DNA of 33,546 nucleotides from Pseudobdellovibrionaceae bacterium (GCA_025055135.1 JANWYU010000197.1:1-33546), one strand, 5' to 3'; shown: positions 8,938 through 19,290, numbered from the stretch's first letter. Numbers and translations are program-made. The notes: a model not told the origin generated them from the sequence alone.

Positions 8938-9030
8938 TTAATGACTAACCAATACACTACTCAACACATTAACCACAAAATATACCACAACGGCACTAAT
9001 CAGAATCAGAATAATAGGCTTTGGTAACAT
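8938..9030 (-). CDS. Candidate 30-aa single-TM microprotein
   Basis: Minus-strand ATG at 9030 to TAA at 8938-8940: MLPKPIILILISAVVVYFVVNVLSSVLVSH*. Fills the hpt-fabMG-like gap on the same strand; purine-rich GAGAGCAAGAA upstream. Confidence 0.5.
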   Translation of the reverse strand: MLPKPIILILISAVVVYFVVNVLSSVLVSH

Positions 9031-9072
9031 TTCTTGCTCTCTTTTTTGTTCACAAACCGAATGGCAAGACAG

Positions 9073-9591
9073 TTAGTTCTTTAAATAATAAATATGCTTA
9101 AAGTTTCGTCCCAACTCCTCGCTATCCATACCATAGCCAACCACAAAACGATCTTCGATGACTCTGCCCACATAATCAGCACGTAAGGGCAACTCGCGCC
9201 GAGCAGGTTTATCCAGTAACGTCACAATTTTTAGGGAGGCCGGACGACTCAACTCTAAATGATTCATTAAATAATACAATGCTCTGCCTGTATCAATAAT
9301 TTCCTCCGCAACCAAAACGTGTTTGTTGGTAATGGAAACGCCCACATCTTTCAAAATCTGAACTGTACCTCCTTTCAGTAAGGTTTTCATCTGAACAAAT
9401 TCAATTTGCTGAGGTAGCCGAATGTTTCTCATCAAATCGGCCACAAAATGAATCGACCCACGCAAAGGGCAAACCCAAATAATCTCATGATCGGCGTAGT
9501 CCTTTTCGATCTTTTGGGCCAATTCTAGAACCATTTTTTTTATATCTTCGGCTGTAATAAACAGCGCTAAATCATCCTTTAAAATTGACAT
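9073..9591 (-). CDS. hpt: Hypoxanthine phosphoribosyltransferase
   Basis: VCPLRGSIHFVADLMR, VLVAEEIIDTGRALYYL (PRPP loop), VGYGMDSEELGRNFKHIYYL. Probable ATG at 9591 after a G-rich SD (track 9609). Confidence 0.85.
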   Translation of the reverse strand: MSILKDDLALFITAEDIKKMVLELAQKIEKDYADHEIIWVCPLRGSIHFVADLMRNIRLPQQIEFVQMKTLLKGGTVQILKDVGVSITNKHVLVAEEIIDTGRALYYLMNHLELSRPASLKIVTLLDKPARRELPLRADYVGRVIEDRFVVGYGMDSEELGRNFKHIYYLKN

Positions 9592-9608
9592 GAATCCCCC
9601 AATTTCCA

Positions 9609-10331
9609 TTAAAGCCCATGCAAGTCAGTAACACCTACTGCTTGAGCCATTTTGATTTTTTGGGCCGCTTCCTTATGGTTAGGGTCCCTCGCCAAAACAG
9701 ATTCCCACATTTCGGTAGCCTCAACTAATTGATTTAAACGATAATACAAATTTCCCAATTTCATTCGAGCTGCCAAAAAATTGGGATAGTCTTTAATTAA
9801 ACTTTTTAGAGTTTGAATGGCTCGTTGATCCTCCCCTATCTGAGAGTAACAGTCGGCAATACGTAAACTGATTTCAGCCTTACGGGCTGATAATTTTTGC
9901 GCTTTCAATAATTGCTCTAAGGCTTCTTTAGGGCGTCTAGATTGCAAGTATAAATCAGCCAATTCTTCGTGCTTCGAAGCCAGCTTTTCATCCAGATAAG
10001 GATCAGCCTGTTGCTTACGGTGCTCTAAAATTTTCTCGGCTTCCAAAAAAACCTGACGTCCCTCTTCATAACGACCCAAATCATTCAAAATAATAGAAAG
10101 CCCGATACTGGCATCTGTGTAAGTAGGATCGATTTCTAAGGCTCGCTTGAACGTACGAATGGCCTTATTAAATTGCCCTCGATCGTAATAAATGGTGGCC
10201 AACATTTGAAATATTTCAGGGTTTTTCGAATGATTTAATATCAACTGATTCAATAAATGCTCCGCCAGTTTGTAGTTACCCTCCACAAAGGCATTTTTGG
10301 CTTCCCTAAAAAGCTCATCGGAACTATGCAT
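9609..10331 (-). CDS. Tetratricopeptide repeat protein
   Basis: Repeated TPR units, e.g. NPEIFQMLATIYYDRGQFNKAIRTFKRALEIDPTYTDASIGLSIILNDLGRYEEG. Confidence 0.85.
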   Translation of the reverse strand: MHSSDELFREAKNAFVEGNYKLAEHLLNQLILNHSKNPEIFQMLATIYYDRGQFNKAIRTFKRALEIDPTYTDASIGLSIILNDLGRYEEGRQVFLEAEKILEHRKQQADPYLDEKLASKHEELADLYLQSRRPKEALEQLLKAQKLSARKAEISLRIADCYSQIGEDQRAIQTLKSLIKDYPNFLAARMKLGNLYYRLNQLVEATEMWESVLARDPNHKEAAQKIKMAQAVGVTDLHGL

Positions 10332-10392
10332 ATGCTACCTCGCCTGTCTAGCCTGCCTAACCTCACCCATCATTGGATTCATTACCAAATTC

Positions 10393-11148
10393 CTAATTGT
10401 GCAACGGTTGCAACAGCCTCTCCAACTCTTTCTGCCTTGATATATCCCCTAGTTGCTTGGCGCTCACGATAGCCCTTTCTAGTGCCCATTTCTGATATTC
10501 TTTGTTAGATGTAGACATTTGGTATAACTCCCAGTACCGCTCCAAAGCGCTCAAATAGGCTCCCCGCTTGAAATAAAAATCAGCAATATACTTTACCTTC
10601 TCAATGGCTCGATTTTGAAGCTCTTCCTTTTTCTTAATTGCTTCCGCAACAAAAGAACTCGAAGGAAATCGTATAATCAGATCGTCAAACGCTTTGACAG
10701 CTTCAGGTAACAGGCTCTGATCACGGTCAATGGTTTCCGGTAACTGATTATAAATGCTCAAGGCTAGTTGCATCAGAACATAGTCACTCTTAGGGTGACG
10801 AGGGTGCTTATCGCGAAAGGCCTCATAGGCTAATCGGGCTTCTTGAAAATTTTCTTGTTTGAAATACACATCTGCAACCTTTAACTCAGCCTCCACCGCT
10901 ACCGACGAATAAGGATGAGATTGGCGAATCATATTATAGCGCCGCAAAGCCTCCTCAAAGCGCTCCTCATTCTCATAATATTCGGCCAGCTTAAATTTTT
11001 CCTCCGGTGAGTTATCCTTTTTGGGTTCCGAAGAGCAAGCCCCTATCAATAACACCAATGAAAGCCAAGGGGCCCCTACCCTCAACGATTTTTGTATAAA
11101 TATAAATAACCACAAACAACGGGGCTTTTTGAACTGCTGAAAAACCAT
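10393..11148 (-). CDS. bamD: BamD-family outer-membrane assembly lipoprotein
   Basis: Lipobox LLIGAC after a signal peptide; TPR body KLAEYYENEERFEEALRRYNMIRQSHPYSSVAVEAELKVADVYFKQENFQEARLAYEAFRDKHPRHP. ATG at 11148 preceded by GAGGGAG (track start 11214). Confidence 0.75.
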   Translation of the reverse strand: MVFQQFKKPRCLWLFIFIQKSLRVGAPWLSLVLLIGACSSEPKKDNSPEEKFKLAEYYENEERFEEALRRYNMIRQSHPYSSVAVEAELKVADVYFKQENFQEARLAYEAFRDKHPRHPKSDYVLMQLALSIYNQLPETIDRDQSLLPEAVKAFDDLIIRFPSSSFVAEAIKKKEELQNRAIEKVKYIADFYFKRGAYLSALERYWELYQMSTSNKEYQKWALERAIVSAKQLGDISRQKELERLLQPLHN

Positions 11149-11233
11149 GTCTCCCTCACCACTTGCTGAGTTTATCCAGCCTCGGTTGAAGCTGTCAAAG
11201 TATAACAACCGCAAAGCCCCTCCCTATAAATCA

Positions 11234-12238
11234 CTATAAATCAATTGATTTGGAGGGGCTCTCAGCCACCCAGTCTTCCTTTAATATCTGAAATTGGTTT
11301 TCATTAGATTGAGATTGAATCAAATAGAGAACCTTTTCTCCCTCATCGCGATGCTGATCGGATTCATAAGTTTGATAAAACCGACTCACCCACTGATCCT
11401 TAAAACGCAATATTAAACGTGGTTCCACGCGAATCTTAATGTTGGTATAACGTTGTTTGATTTTTGCCTTATGTTTCTTCCATTGTTCCAAATCCATTGA
11501 GGAATTACCCACAAAATTTGGATGATAAAAAGAAAAGTAGGTATCTAACTCCTGAGCCTCCCATTTTTTGCGCCATAGCTCTAGCCATTGTAAAAATTGC
11601 TTTTGTGCTTGGATCATGACTTCTGGCTTTTCCCATTGCCCCTCTGGAACAATAATAAATGGACTCTTACCCAACTGAATAAACTCTGCCAAGCTGGTAA
11701 TGACCTTATTACTGACTACGACACAGCCCCGAGATCCTCGGGTTAGCGGAACTTGATCGGGGACAGCATGTAACCAAATTCCATAACCGGTTTTGCCAGC
11801 TAACTTATCAAAAGGATTGGGATAATCAGTGGTTAGTGCCAAATTGCCATATAAGTCAAAACTAATCTCAGGGGGCGATATTTTCTTCTCAAAAAAATAA
11901 ATTCCCTCCGGAGTTTTATGATCGTTCTCACGCTGCTTATCGCCGGCATTTTTGCCAATATCTGCTTCCAAAGAAACCACAAAATGAGGAGCCCCATCAG
12001 GACGACTTTCATAAAGCATTAAGCGACGGGCCGCCTTGTCTACATACAACGTGGTATAGTGGGATTGGTAAACAATATGCCATGGCCACTTTCCCGGCTG
12101 GTCCGATAAACCGTGATACCCCTCAGAAACAGAGGTAACCTCGTTCCCTCCTCTTAGCTCCCCCTGCCAAAGGACTAGCCCAAATAAAACCAAGCACAAG
12201 AAAGAAAAACCAAAAATGTAAAAAGTCTTGGCCATCAA
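11234..12238 (-). CDS. L,D-transpeptidase (YkuD domain) with C-terminal NTF2-like extension
   Basis: KTPEGIYFF, GIWLHAVP, SRGCVVVSN catalytic motif (HxnSRGC). N-terminal TM/signal anchor and a C-terminal region of about 100 aa resembling an NTF2/SnoaL-like fold. Confidence 0.8.
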   Translation of the reverse strand: MMAKTFYIFGFSFLCLVLFGLVLWQGELRGGNEVTSVSEGYHGLSDQPGKWPWHIVYQSHYTTLYVDKAARRLMLYESRPDGAPHFVVSLEADIGKNAGDKQRENDHKTPEGIYFFEKKISPPEISFDLYGNLALTTDYPNPFDKLAGKTGYGIWLHAVPDQVPLTRGSRGCVVVSNKVITSLAEFIQLGKSPFIIVPEGQWEKPEVMIQAQKQFLQWLELWRKKWEAQELDTYFSFYHPNFVGNSSMDLEQWKKHKAKIKQRYTNIKIRVEPRLILRFKDQWVSRFYQTYESDQHRDEGEKVLYLIQSQSNENQFQILKEDWVAESPSKSIDL

Positions 12239-12279
12239 AAATTATTTTACGAAAAAAAAAATCAGAAAGTAAACAAATC

Positions 12280-13779
12280 TCACTTGATACACACATCACA
12301 CTGTCCACACGCCTGAGTGCTTTCCCCAAAATAGGCAGCAATCTGTTGCATACGACAAACTTGAACGTTTTTTATAAAGGTTACCAAGTCCATCAGTTTT
12401 TGATGTTGAATTTTGGCGCGGTCCCTGCCACTCCATGAGAAATTAAACCCTTCTGACTGACTAAATTCGTCATTCCAACGGTAACCGAAAGAGTTTTTGT
12501 CAGGTATTAAATATCCCGCAAATTCCAAATGCTTTAAAATGGTTTCTAAGCGAAAATCTCGTTGATTATAGAAGAAAAGCTCTTTTTTGGCACTTTCAAC
12601 GCTCCAAGAAGAAAGATGAGTACGATGGGACCACAACCAATCCCAAACACGTCGATACAAATCAGGCTCGGGATTGGACCATTTGATAAATTCCATCTGA
12701 ATCAAAAGATCTTCCGGATCATAACACAAAAAAGCCCAAGCTGGGTAACCGTCACGTCCCGCTCGCCCTACTTCTTGATAATAACTCTCAATAGAACCTG
12801 GCACCTCGAAATGAATCACGCAACGAATATTTTTTTTGTCAACCCCTAACCCAAAGGCATTGGTAGCTAACATAACTCCCTTTGAAGATTCTTGAAACAT
12901 TTTCTGTATCTTTTTGCGCTCCTTCGCGGAAAGATCGCCGTGATAAATCCAAAGTGGCGTTGCTTGAGACTCAAACCAGGCTCGCTGTTCATAAATTGAT
13001 TTTATTAGGGAAAAATAGGTAACGGTAGGTCCAGGGGGAGCTACCGAATGATCTACATTATTATTGCCATCGAATCGTTGGTTTTGGGGTGAATGCCAAA
13101 ATCGTGTAATGAAATTTCGCTTTTGTTCCACTCCAACAGCTTCTGAGCAACGCAACGATAGATTGGATCGCACGATACTCTGAGTAACATCAAATCCGTT
13201 ACCCAATTTTAACTGACTTAAAATATCCCTTTTCACTTCAAGAGTGGCTGTAGCAGTGAGGGCTAGAATTTGCGCGGGTTTAAATTCTTCAATTAAGGAA
13301 GTCACTCTTTGATAGTCTGGACGAAAATCATAACCCCACTGACTTATTAAATGAGCTTCGTCCACCACCAAAAGCCCCAATCCTACCTTATGAATGACTT
13401 CCCGGAAGCTCTCGTTCCGAAAACGTTCCGGCGTCACAAATAAAATCTGCACCTGTTTGCGTTTGATCCGTTCCAATATTCCTTGCTTTACCGTCGCCGC
13501 CTGACCCGAATGCATACCCCATGCCTGAAAACCGAACGCCCGGGCCCTTTTAACTTGATCTTCAATTAAAGCAATTAACGGCGTTAAAACCACCGTTAGA
13601 CTTCCCAAATTATGGTATGACCACAAATAAACCAGTAAGGTTTTACCTCCCCCCGTAGGTAACACTACCAAGCCACTACGTCCCTGACGAAGTTCGTCCC
13701 AGGCCCGCTCCTGCCATGGTGTCAAAGCCTTAATGGGCCAATGAGATGGCCATGTCCTTGTTGTTTCGCCAAGCATCAA
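12280..13779 (-). CDS. recQ: RecQ-like ATP-dependent DNA helicase, short form
   Basis: LPTGGGKTLLVYL, DEAH box VVDEAHLISQWGYDFRPDY, TATAT, ATNAFGLGVDKKNIRCVIHFEVPGSIESYYQEVGRAGRDG, C-terminal zinc-type cysteines CGQCDVC. Confidence 0.92.
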   Translation of the reverse strand: MMLGETTRTWPSHWPIKALTPWQERAWDELRQGRSGLVVLPTGGGKTLLVYLWSYHNLGSLTVVLTPLIALIEDQVKRARAFGFQAWGMHSGQAATVKQGILERIKRKQVQILFVTPERFRNESFREVIHKVGLGLLVVDEAHLISQWGYDFRPDYQRVTSLIEEFKPAQILALTATATLEVKRDILSQLKLGNGFDVTQSIVRSNLSLRCSEAVGVEQKRNFITRFWHSPQNQRFDGNNNVDHSVAPPGPTVTYFSLIKSIYEQRAWFESQATPLWIYHGDLSAKERKKIQKMFQESSKGVMLATNAFGLGVDKKNIRCVIHFEVPGSIESYYQEVGRAGRDGYPAWAFLCYDPEDLLIQMEFIKWSNPEPDLYRRVWDWLWSHRTHLSSWSVESAKKELFFYNQRDFRLETILKHLEFAGYLIPDKNSFGYRWNDEFSQSEGFNFSWSGRDRAKIQHQKLMDLVTFIKNVQVCRMQQIAAYFGESTQACGQCDVCIK

Positions 13780-13876
13780 AACAAAATCCTGGTGGAATGA
13801 AGTCTTTAAAAAACCATGGCATCATGATACTGAAAAAAGTCAAGTCACGAATGGAAGCTTTAGAAAGGGTTAGGTT

Positions 13877-15988
13877 ATGTCAGTAACAAAATGGGATATC
13901 AATTTGGTGCGAAATATCGGCATTTCAGCCCATATCGATTCGGGCAAAACCACGCTGTCGGAACGTATTTTGTTTTACGGGGGAAAAATTCACGCCATCC
14001 ACGAAGTGAAAGGCAAGGATGGAGTGGGTGCAACTATGGATTTCATGGAGTTGGAGCGTGAAAAAGGGATCACGATTCAATCGGCCTGCACACAGGTAAA
14101 ATGGAAGGATCATGTAATTAACCTTATCGATACTCCCGGTCACGTCGATTTTACTATTGAGGTGGAACGATCCTTACGAGTTCTTGATGGGGCAATCTTG
14201 GTGCTTTGTGGTGTGGCAGGGGTGCAGTCTCAGTCCATTACCGTTGACCGTCAAATGAAACGCTATGGTGTTCCCCGCCTTGCATTTGTGAACAAGCTAG
14301 ACCGTCAAGGGGCGAACCCCTTTCGTGTTAAGGATGCTCTGGTAGAAAAATTAAAATTAAACGCCGTTTTGTACCAAATTCCTATTGGTTTAGAAGATCA
14401 ACACCGTGGCGTCATCGATTTGGTTCAAATGAAGGCTTTCATCAACGAGGGTGCAAACGGGGAAATTGTAAAAGAAATTCCTGTTCCCGAGGAACTTAGG
14501 GCTAAAGCAGAAGAATACCGTCAAATCCTAATTGAAAAATTGGCGGATGTTGATGAACACATTGCTGAGAAGTTTTTAATGGAGCAGGAAATTACTATTG
14601 ATGAAATTAGACAGGCTACTCGTAGAGCGGTGATCAACCTAAAATTAGTTCCCGTTTTTTGTGGATCCGCCTTTAAAAATAAGGGGGTACAGCACGTTTT
14701 AGATGCCGTAGTGTATTATTTGCCAACACCGGCTGAAAAAAAAGAATATGCCTTTGATCTAAAAAATAATGAAGCAAAGATCGAGTTATTTCCGGACGAC
14801 AAAAAACCTTTGGTAGCATTAGCCTTTAAATTGCAAGACACCCCATTTGGGCAATTAACCTTTATGCGTGTTTATCAAGGACGACTGCACAAAGGGGATT
14901 TTATTTATAACACCACTACCAAGAAAACCGTTAAGGTTCCTCGAGTGGTGCGCATGCACGCCGATAAGATGGAGGACCTTGAAGGGGCTAGTGCTGGAGA
15001 TATTGTGGCCATGTTTGGAATTGATTGTGCTTCGGGGGATACCTTTACTCATGAAGGCTATGAGGTGGCCATGCAATCAATGCACATACCTGATCCTGTT
15101 ATTTCGTTAGCCATAGCCCCCAAGGACAAAAACTCCCAAAACAATTTTTCTAAGGCGTTACAAAAATTCAAAAAAGAAGACCCCACCTTCCGGGTGTATC
15201 GAGATGAAGAATCAGGAGAAACCATTATTCAGGGAATGGGAGAATTACACTTAGAAATTTATGTAGAGCGCATGAAGCGGGAGTTTAATTGTGAAGTCGT
15301 TGTGGGGCAACCTCAAGTAGCTTATCGAGAAACCATCACTCAAGAAGCTACTTTTGATTACCAACACAAGAAACAAACAGGTGGTGCTGGACAATACGCT
15401 AAGGTAATTGGTCGCGTGATTCCGATGGAACCTCGAGAAGACGGTGTTACCTTTGTTTTTGAAAATAAGGTGGTGGGTGGGCGTATTCCCAAAGAATTTA
15501 TCCCAGCGGTGGAAGAAGGCTTTCGTGAGCAATGCACCAAAGGCCCTTTGATTGGGTTCCCCATAGTTAACCTAAAGGTAGAACTAACCGATGGGGCTTA
15601 CCACGATGTGGACTCTAGTTATATGGCCTTTAAAATTTGCGCCATGGCCGCTATGCGGGAAGTATATCCCAAAGCAAAGCCCGCCGTACTGGAACCTATT
15701 ATGAAATTAGAAACGACAGTGCCAGAAGAGTATCAAGGAGCTGCTACCGGTCAAATTAATCAGAGAAGAGGTGTGATTCTTAATACGTCTTCGGTTGAAG
15801 GTAGTGCCGTTATTGAGGCTCATGTGCCCTTGGCCGAAATGTTTGGATACTCTACGGACTTAAGATCTGCTACCAAAGGTAAGGGTGAATTTACCATGGA
15901 GTTCTCTCATTATGCATTAGCTCCGAGAAACATTCAGGAGGAGTTAGTAAAAAAATATCAAGCCAAAAAAGCTGCCGAAAATAAGTAG
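13877..15988 (+). CDS. fusA: Elongation factor G, mitochondrial EF-G1/spd-type
   Basis: [85 protein letters not shown]; full five-domain length of 703 aa. Confidence 0.95.
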   Translation: MSVTKWDINLVRNIGISAHIDSGKTTLSERILFYGGKIHAIHEVKGKDGVGATMDFMELEREKGITIQSACTQVKWKDHVINLIDTPGHVDFTIEVERSLRVLDGAILVLCGVAGVQSQSITVDRQMKRYGVPRLAFVNKLDRQGANPFRVKDALVEKLKLNAVLYQIPIGLEDQHRGVIDLVQMKAFINEGANGEIVKEIPVPEELRAKAEEYRQILIEKLADVDEHIAEKFLMEQEITIDEIRQATRRAVINLKLVPVFCGSAFKNKGVQHVLDAVVYYLPTPAEKKEYAFDLKNNEAKIELFPDDKKPLVALAFKLQDTPFGQLTFMRVYQGRLHKGDFIYNTTTKKTVKVPRVVRMHADKMEDLEGASAGDIVAMFGIDCASGDTFTHEGYEVAMQSMHIPDPVISLAIAPKDKNSQNNFSKALQKFKKEDPTFRVYRDEESGETIIQGMGELHLEIYVERMKREFNCEVVVGQPQVAYRETITQEATFDYQHKKQTGGAGQYAKVIGRVIPMEPREDGVTFVFENKVVGGRIPKEFIPAVEEGFREQCTKGPLIGFPIVNLKVELTDGAYHDVDSSYMAFKICAMAAMREVYPKAKPAVLEPIMKLETTVPEEYQGAATGQINQRRGVILNTSSVEGSAVIEAHVPLAEMFGYSTDLRSATKGKGEFTMEFSHYALAPRNIQEELVKKYQAKKAAENK

Positions 15989-16018
15989 GTTTGACCATGG
16001 ACCTGCATGTACCACTGT

Positions 16019-16055
16019 CTCGACGAAAGAGGAGTCCATCCTTCTTTTCGTCGAG
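16019..16055 (+). terminator. Stem-loop after fusA, possible terminator
   Basis: CTCGACGAAAG-AGGA-gtcca-TCCTTCTTTTCGTCGAG inverted repeat with a small bulge. The U-rich tract (TGTTTTTCCCTTTTTTC) begins only about 10 nt downstream. Confidence 0.4.
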
Positions 16056-16127
16056 CGGTTACCCTGTTTTTCCCTTTTTTCAGGTTGTAACCCATGTTAG
16101 AGTGGGAATGTGTTTTAACCATTTGGC

Positions 16128-17168
16128 ATGACAGAATTAATTGCCCTCTTTTTTATAGTAGTAAGCATTAGCTTTTTATGTTCATTGGTAGAAGCCGTCA
16201 TTATTGCCACTCACCCATCCTTTGTGGCCCTAGCTGTGAAGGAAGAAAAGGCATATGCCAAAATTTTAGAAAACCAGAAAAATAATCTTAATAAGCCCAT
16301 TACTGCTATTATAACATTAAATACCATCACCAACACCTTTGGATCAGCCGCCATCGCTACCAAGGCTTATGAACTTCACGGGAGTTGGATGGCCTCAATA
16401 GCCACCGGAGTTCTAACTTTTTCCATTCTTGTTTTAGGGGAAATTTTTCCCAAAGTTATTGGAGCAAACTATTGGAAAACGTTAGTACCTTTTGCCACTT
16501 ATGTAGTCCAATTTATGATGATACTGATTTATCCTCCGGTTTGGTTGTCAGAACATCTCACACAAAAATTTGGAGTAGAATCACAAAGTCATAATATTAC
16601 ACGAGAAGAAGTGATTGCCTCAGCCGAGTTAAGCGCTGAAGAAGGAGAAATTAAAAAACAAGAATCTCGAATTATCCGCAATCTCCTCACACTAAATAGC
16701 CTTTTTGTTTCTGATATTATGACCCCACGTTCTGTTATTTTTGCTCTGGACGCCAATCTAACGGTGGCCGAGGTACACAATCGCTACAAACCGCTTCGAT
16801 TTTCACGAATTCCTGTTTATGAGGGTAACCTAGATAACGTGATTGGGATTACTATGCGTTACCAAATCCATGAATGTGTTTCTATGGATCAAGATCACGT
16901 TAAAGTTCGTGATATTACCAAACCTGCCATTCAAGTTCCGGAAAAAATGAGCGTTTCAGGACTTCTAGAATTTTTAATTAAGAAAAAAGCCCATTTGGCA
17001 ATTGTAGTGGATGAGTACGGAATCGTAACCGGATTGGTAACCCTAGAAGACGCAATTGAAACCCTCTTAGGAGTCGAAATTGTTGATGAACTTGATCATG
17101 TTACCGATATGCGTCAATACGCCTTAGAACAATGGAATATTCGTAAAAACCAAGGAAGGACTCCTTAA
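16128..17168 (+). CDS. CorC/HlyC (CNNM/DUF21 plus CBS pair) family membrane protein
   Basis: N-terminal DUF21 TMs; EGEIKKQESRIIRNLLTLNSLFVSDIMTPRSVIFALD, HLAIVVDEYGIVTGLVTLEDAIETLLGVEIVDELD. Ends without an obvious C-terminal CorC_HlyC domain. Confidence 0.9.
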   Translation: MTELIALFFIVVSISFLCSLVEAVIIATHPSFVALAVKEEKAYAKILENQKNNLNKPITAIITLNTITNTFGSAAIATKAYELHGSWMASIATGVLTFSILVLGEIFPKVIGANYWKTLVPFATYVVQFMMILIYPPVWLSEHLTQKFGVESQSHNITREEVIASAELSAEEGEIKKQESRIIRNLLTLNSLFVSDIMTPRSVIFALDANLTVAEVHNRYKPLRFSRIPVYEGNLDNVIGITMRYQIHECVSMDQDHVKVRDITKPAIQVPEKMSVSGLLEFLIKKKAHLAIVVDEYGIVTGLVTLEDAIETLLGVEIVDELDHVTDMRQYALEQWNIRKNQGRTP

Positions 17169-18239
17169 TTGGCATTAACTCTTCCAAGCGATTTGGTTCG
17201 TGCCATTGAAAATTTATTAACGAAACAGTTCTCACTGCGCCTAAGTGATGGCCGATCTCTAGCAGAACACGTCAAAAGGCTATCTGATTATTACCTTAAA
17301 TTCCCGTACGCAACCACACCCTGGCAAGAAAAATGGTGTCAAATCGCTCAGTTGGTGTACTTTTTGCCTTTAAATTATTTACGGATTCAAGCAGCATGGA
17401 GTCGCTTACCATGGAAATTAGATGTGTTACCCGTGTCTCAATGGACAGATGTGGGGTGTGGTCTTAGCCCCATGGGGTGGTACCTTCATTTAAATTCCCT
17501 AATCAAAGATGTGAGACTGTTTCTATACGATCATGATCCCATACCATTAAAAATGTTAAGACTCATGGGATTACCATTCCAACAAATGAAACAACCCAAT
17601 TGGGCAACAGAACCAAAGTCGAGTCACGGAGCCTCGTTTACTTTTGTTTTAACCGAATTAGAGAAGGACGAACAGCGCGATAAATGGCACAAGGGGCTGT
17701 GGCAGTTTCCCTTCCTGTTTATTGTTGAACCTGGCTTACAACACGATGGAAGATATCTTTTAAAAATACGTGAAGAGGCCTTGAAAAATAATTATTTTGT
17801 ATTAGCGCCGTGTACCCACCATCAACCATGCCCATTAAAACAACATTCTAAGACGGATTGGTGTCATGATCGAGTGCTTATTTCCATCCCTGAATGGATG
17901 AAGGAATTGCAACATTATCTGCCCTTTAAAAACCATTCTCTCACCTTTTCTTATTTAATCCTGACCACACTGCCTGCCCTTAAAAACCACTATGAATCTA
18001 CCGTTTTATCGGCAAGCAAAGCCCGAGTCATTGGTGATACCCTCAATTTAAAAGGAAAAATACAACAGGCAGTTTGTTGGAATGACACCCGAAGTTTTCT
18101 CACTTATTTAAAACGAGATATTAACTCCCAAGCCATTTTAACAGACTTAACAAGAGGTCAAATTATTGACATACCATCCTCCATGACTGTGCAGGGAACG
18201 AAAGAGCGCTTAGAGATTCGCTTAAAATCCACGAAATAA
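17169..18239 (+). CDS. Rsm22/METTL17-like SAM-fold ribosome-associated protein
   Basis: Degenerate SAM motif WTDVGCGLSPMGWYL; cysteine signature FVLAPCTHHQPCPLKQHSKTDWCHDRVLI plus a C-terminal Cys (QQAVCWNDTRSF). TTG start directly abutting the upstream TAA. Confidence 0.65.
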   Translation: MALTLPSDLVRAIENLLTKQFSLRLSDGRSLAEHVKRLSDYYLKFPYATTPWQEKWCQIAQLVYFLPLNYLRIQAAWSRLPWKLDVLPVSQWTDVGCGLSPMGWYLHLNSLIKDVRLFLYDHDPIPLKMLRLMGLPFQQMKQPNWATEPKSSHGASFTFVLTELEKDEQRDKWHKGLWQFPFLFIVEPGLQHDGRYLLKIREEALKNNYFVLAPCTHHQPCPLKQHSKTDWCHDRVLISIPEWMKELQHYLPFKNHSLTFSYLILTTLPALKNHYESTVLSASKARVIGDTLNLKGKIQQAVCWNDTRSFLTYLKRDINSQAILTDLTRGQIIDIPSSMTVQGTKERLEIRLKSTK

Positions 18240-18342
18240 TACAAAAAAAAATTATTCCCATTCTTCCGCATTTAGCCGTTTTAGCAAGGGCCCTCAAGAA
18301 TTCTCTTGCCCCCTAATTTGCCTTTGTTAAGTTATTAACTCT

Positions 18343-19290
18343 ATGAAAATTATTGAACATATAGCTCGAGCACGTGAACCCTTAATGAGTTACGAAATTA
18401 TTCCTCCACCCCGTGGCCGTAGTGTACGAGATGTCATCGAAATTGTAGAAAAACTAGTTCCATTAAATCCACCATGGATTGATGTTACCTCCCATTCTAG
18501 TTCGGCCTACTACCACGAAAAGCCTGATGGCTCTATAGAAAGAAGAATTTATCGAAAACGTCCGGGTACCATTGGCATATGTGGAATCATTCAAAATCGG
18601 TTTCGTATTGATACCGTTGCCCATATTTTATGTTTGGGTTTCACTCGAGAAGAAACAGAGGACGCCTTAATTGAACTACATTACTTAGGCATCGAAAATG
18701 TGATGGCTCTTAGGGGAGATGCCTTAAATTATAAAAAAGAAATATCTCGCTATCGATCCACTAACGAATATGCTATCGATTTGGTGAGACAAATCAATTA
18801 TTTAAGGGAGGGACGTTTTCTGGAAGACATATCAGATTCCGCCCCTCTTGATTTCTGCGTGGGAGTGGCTGGTTACCCGGAAAAACACTTTGAAGCAGCT
18901 AACCTGAAAACCGATCTTAACTTTCTGAAAGAAAAAGTGGAGGCAGGAGCTCATTACATTGTGACTCAGATGTTTTTCGATAATCAAAAGTATTATACCT
19001 TTGTACAGAAATGCCGTGAGTTAGGTATTCAAGTACCCATCATACCAGGTATAAAAATTTTAAAATCAGTAGAACAATTAAAATCGCTACCAAAGACATT
19101 TCATATTGATATTCCTGAACCCTTAGCAGAAGAAGTACTGGCTTCACCTCAACATGCCGAGGAGATCGGCTTCCGATGGGCGCTCAATCAAGTGATGGAT
19201 CTTCTGGAAAAGGGAGTCCCCGTCGTTCACTTTTATGTGATGAATGATATCAATCGAGTGATCCAATTAGTAAGGACCGTTCAAAAATGA
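18343..19290 (+). CDS. metF: 5,10-methylenetetrahydrofolate reductase
   Basis: [45 protein letters not shown]. Confidence 0.9.
   Translation: MKIIEHIARAREPLMSYEIIPPPRGRSVRDVIEIVEKLVPLNPPWIDVTSHSSSAYYHEKPDGSIERRIYRKRPGTIGICGIIQNRFRIDTVAHILCLGFTREETEDALIELHYLGIENVMALRGDALNYKKEISRYRSTNEYAIDLVRQINYLREGRFLEDISDSAPLDFCVGVAGYPEKHFEAANLKTDLNFLKEKVEAGAHYIVTQMFFDNQKYYTFVQKCRELGIQVPIIPGIKILKSVEQLKSLPKTFHIDIPEPLAEEVLASPQHAEEIGFRWALNQVMDLLEKGVPVVHFYVMNDINRVIQLVRTVQK

Noticed and set aside
15251-15532. Antisense ORFs inside fusA, metH, recA, rpoN and lptB (e.g. 15251..15532, 20685..21029, 6092..6352, 24787..24987)
   Set aside because: Opposite or alternate frames of strongly supported genes with no independent start signals or family motifs.
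18240-18342. SAM or cobalamin riboswitch upstream of metF-metH
   Set aside because: The 103-bp gap shows no recognisable SAM-I core or B12 box; only a weak inverted repeat around GGGCCCTCAAGAATTCTCTTGCCCC.
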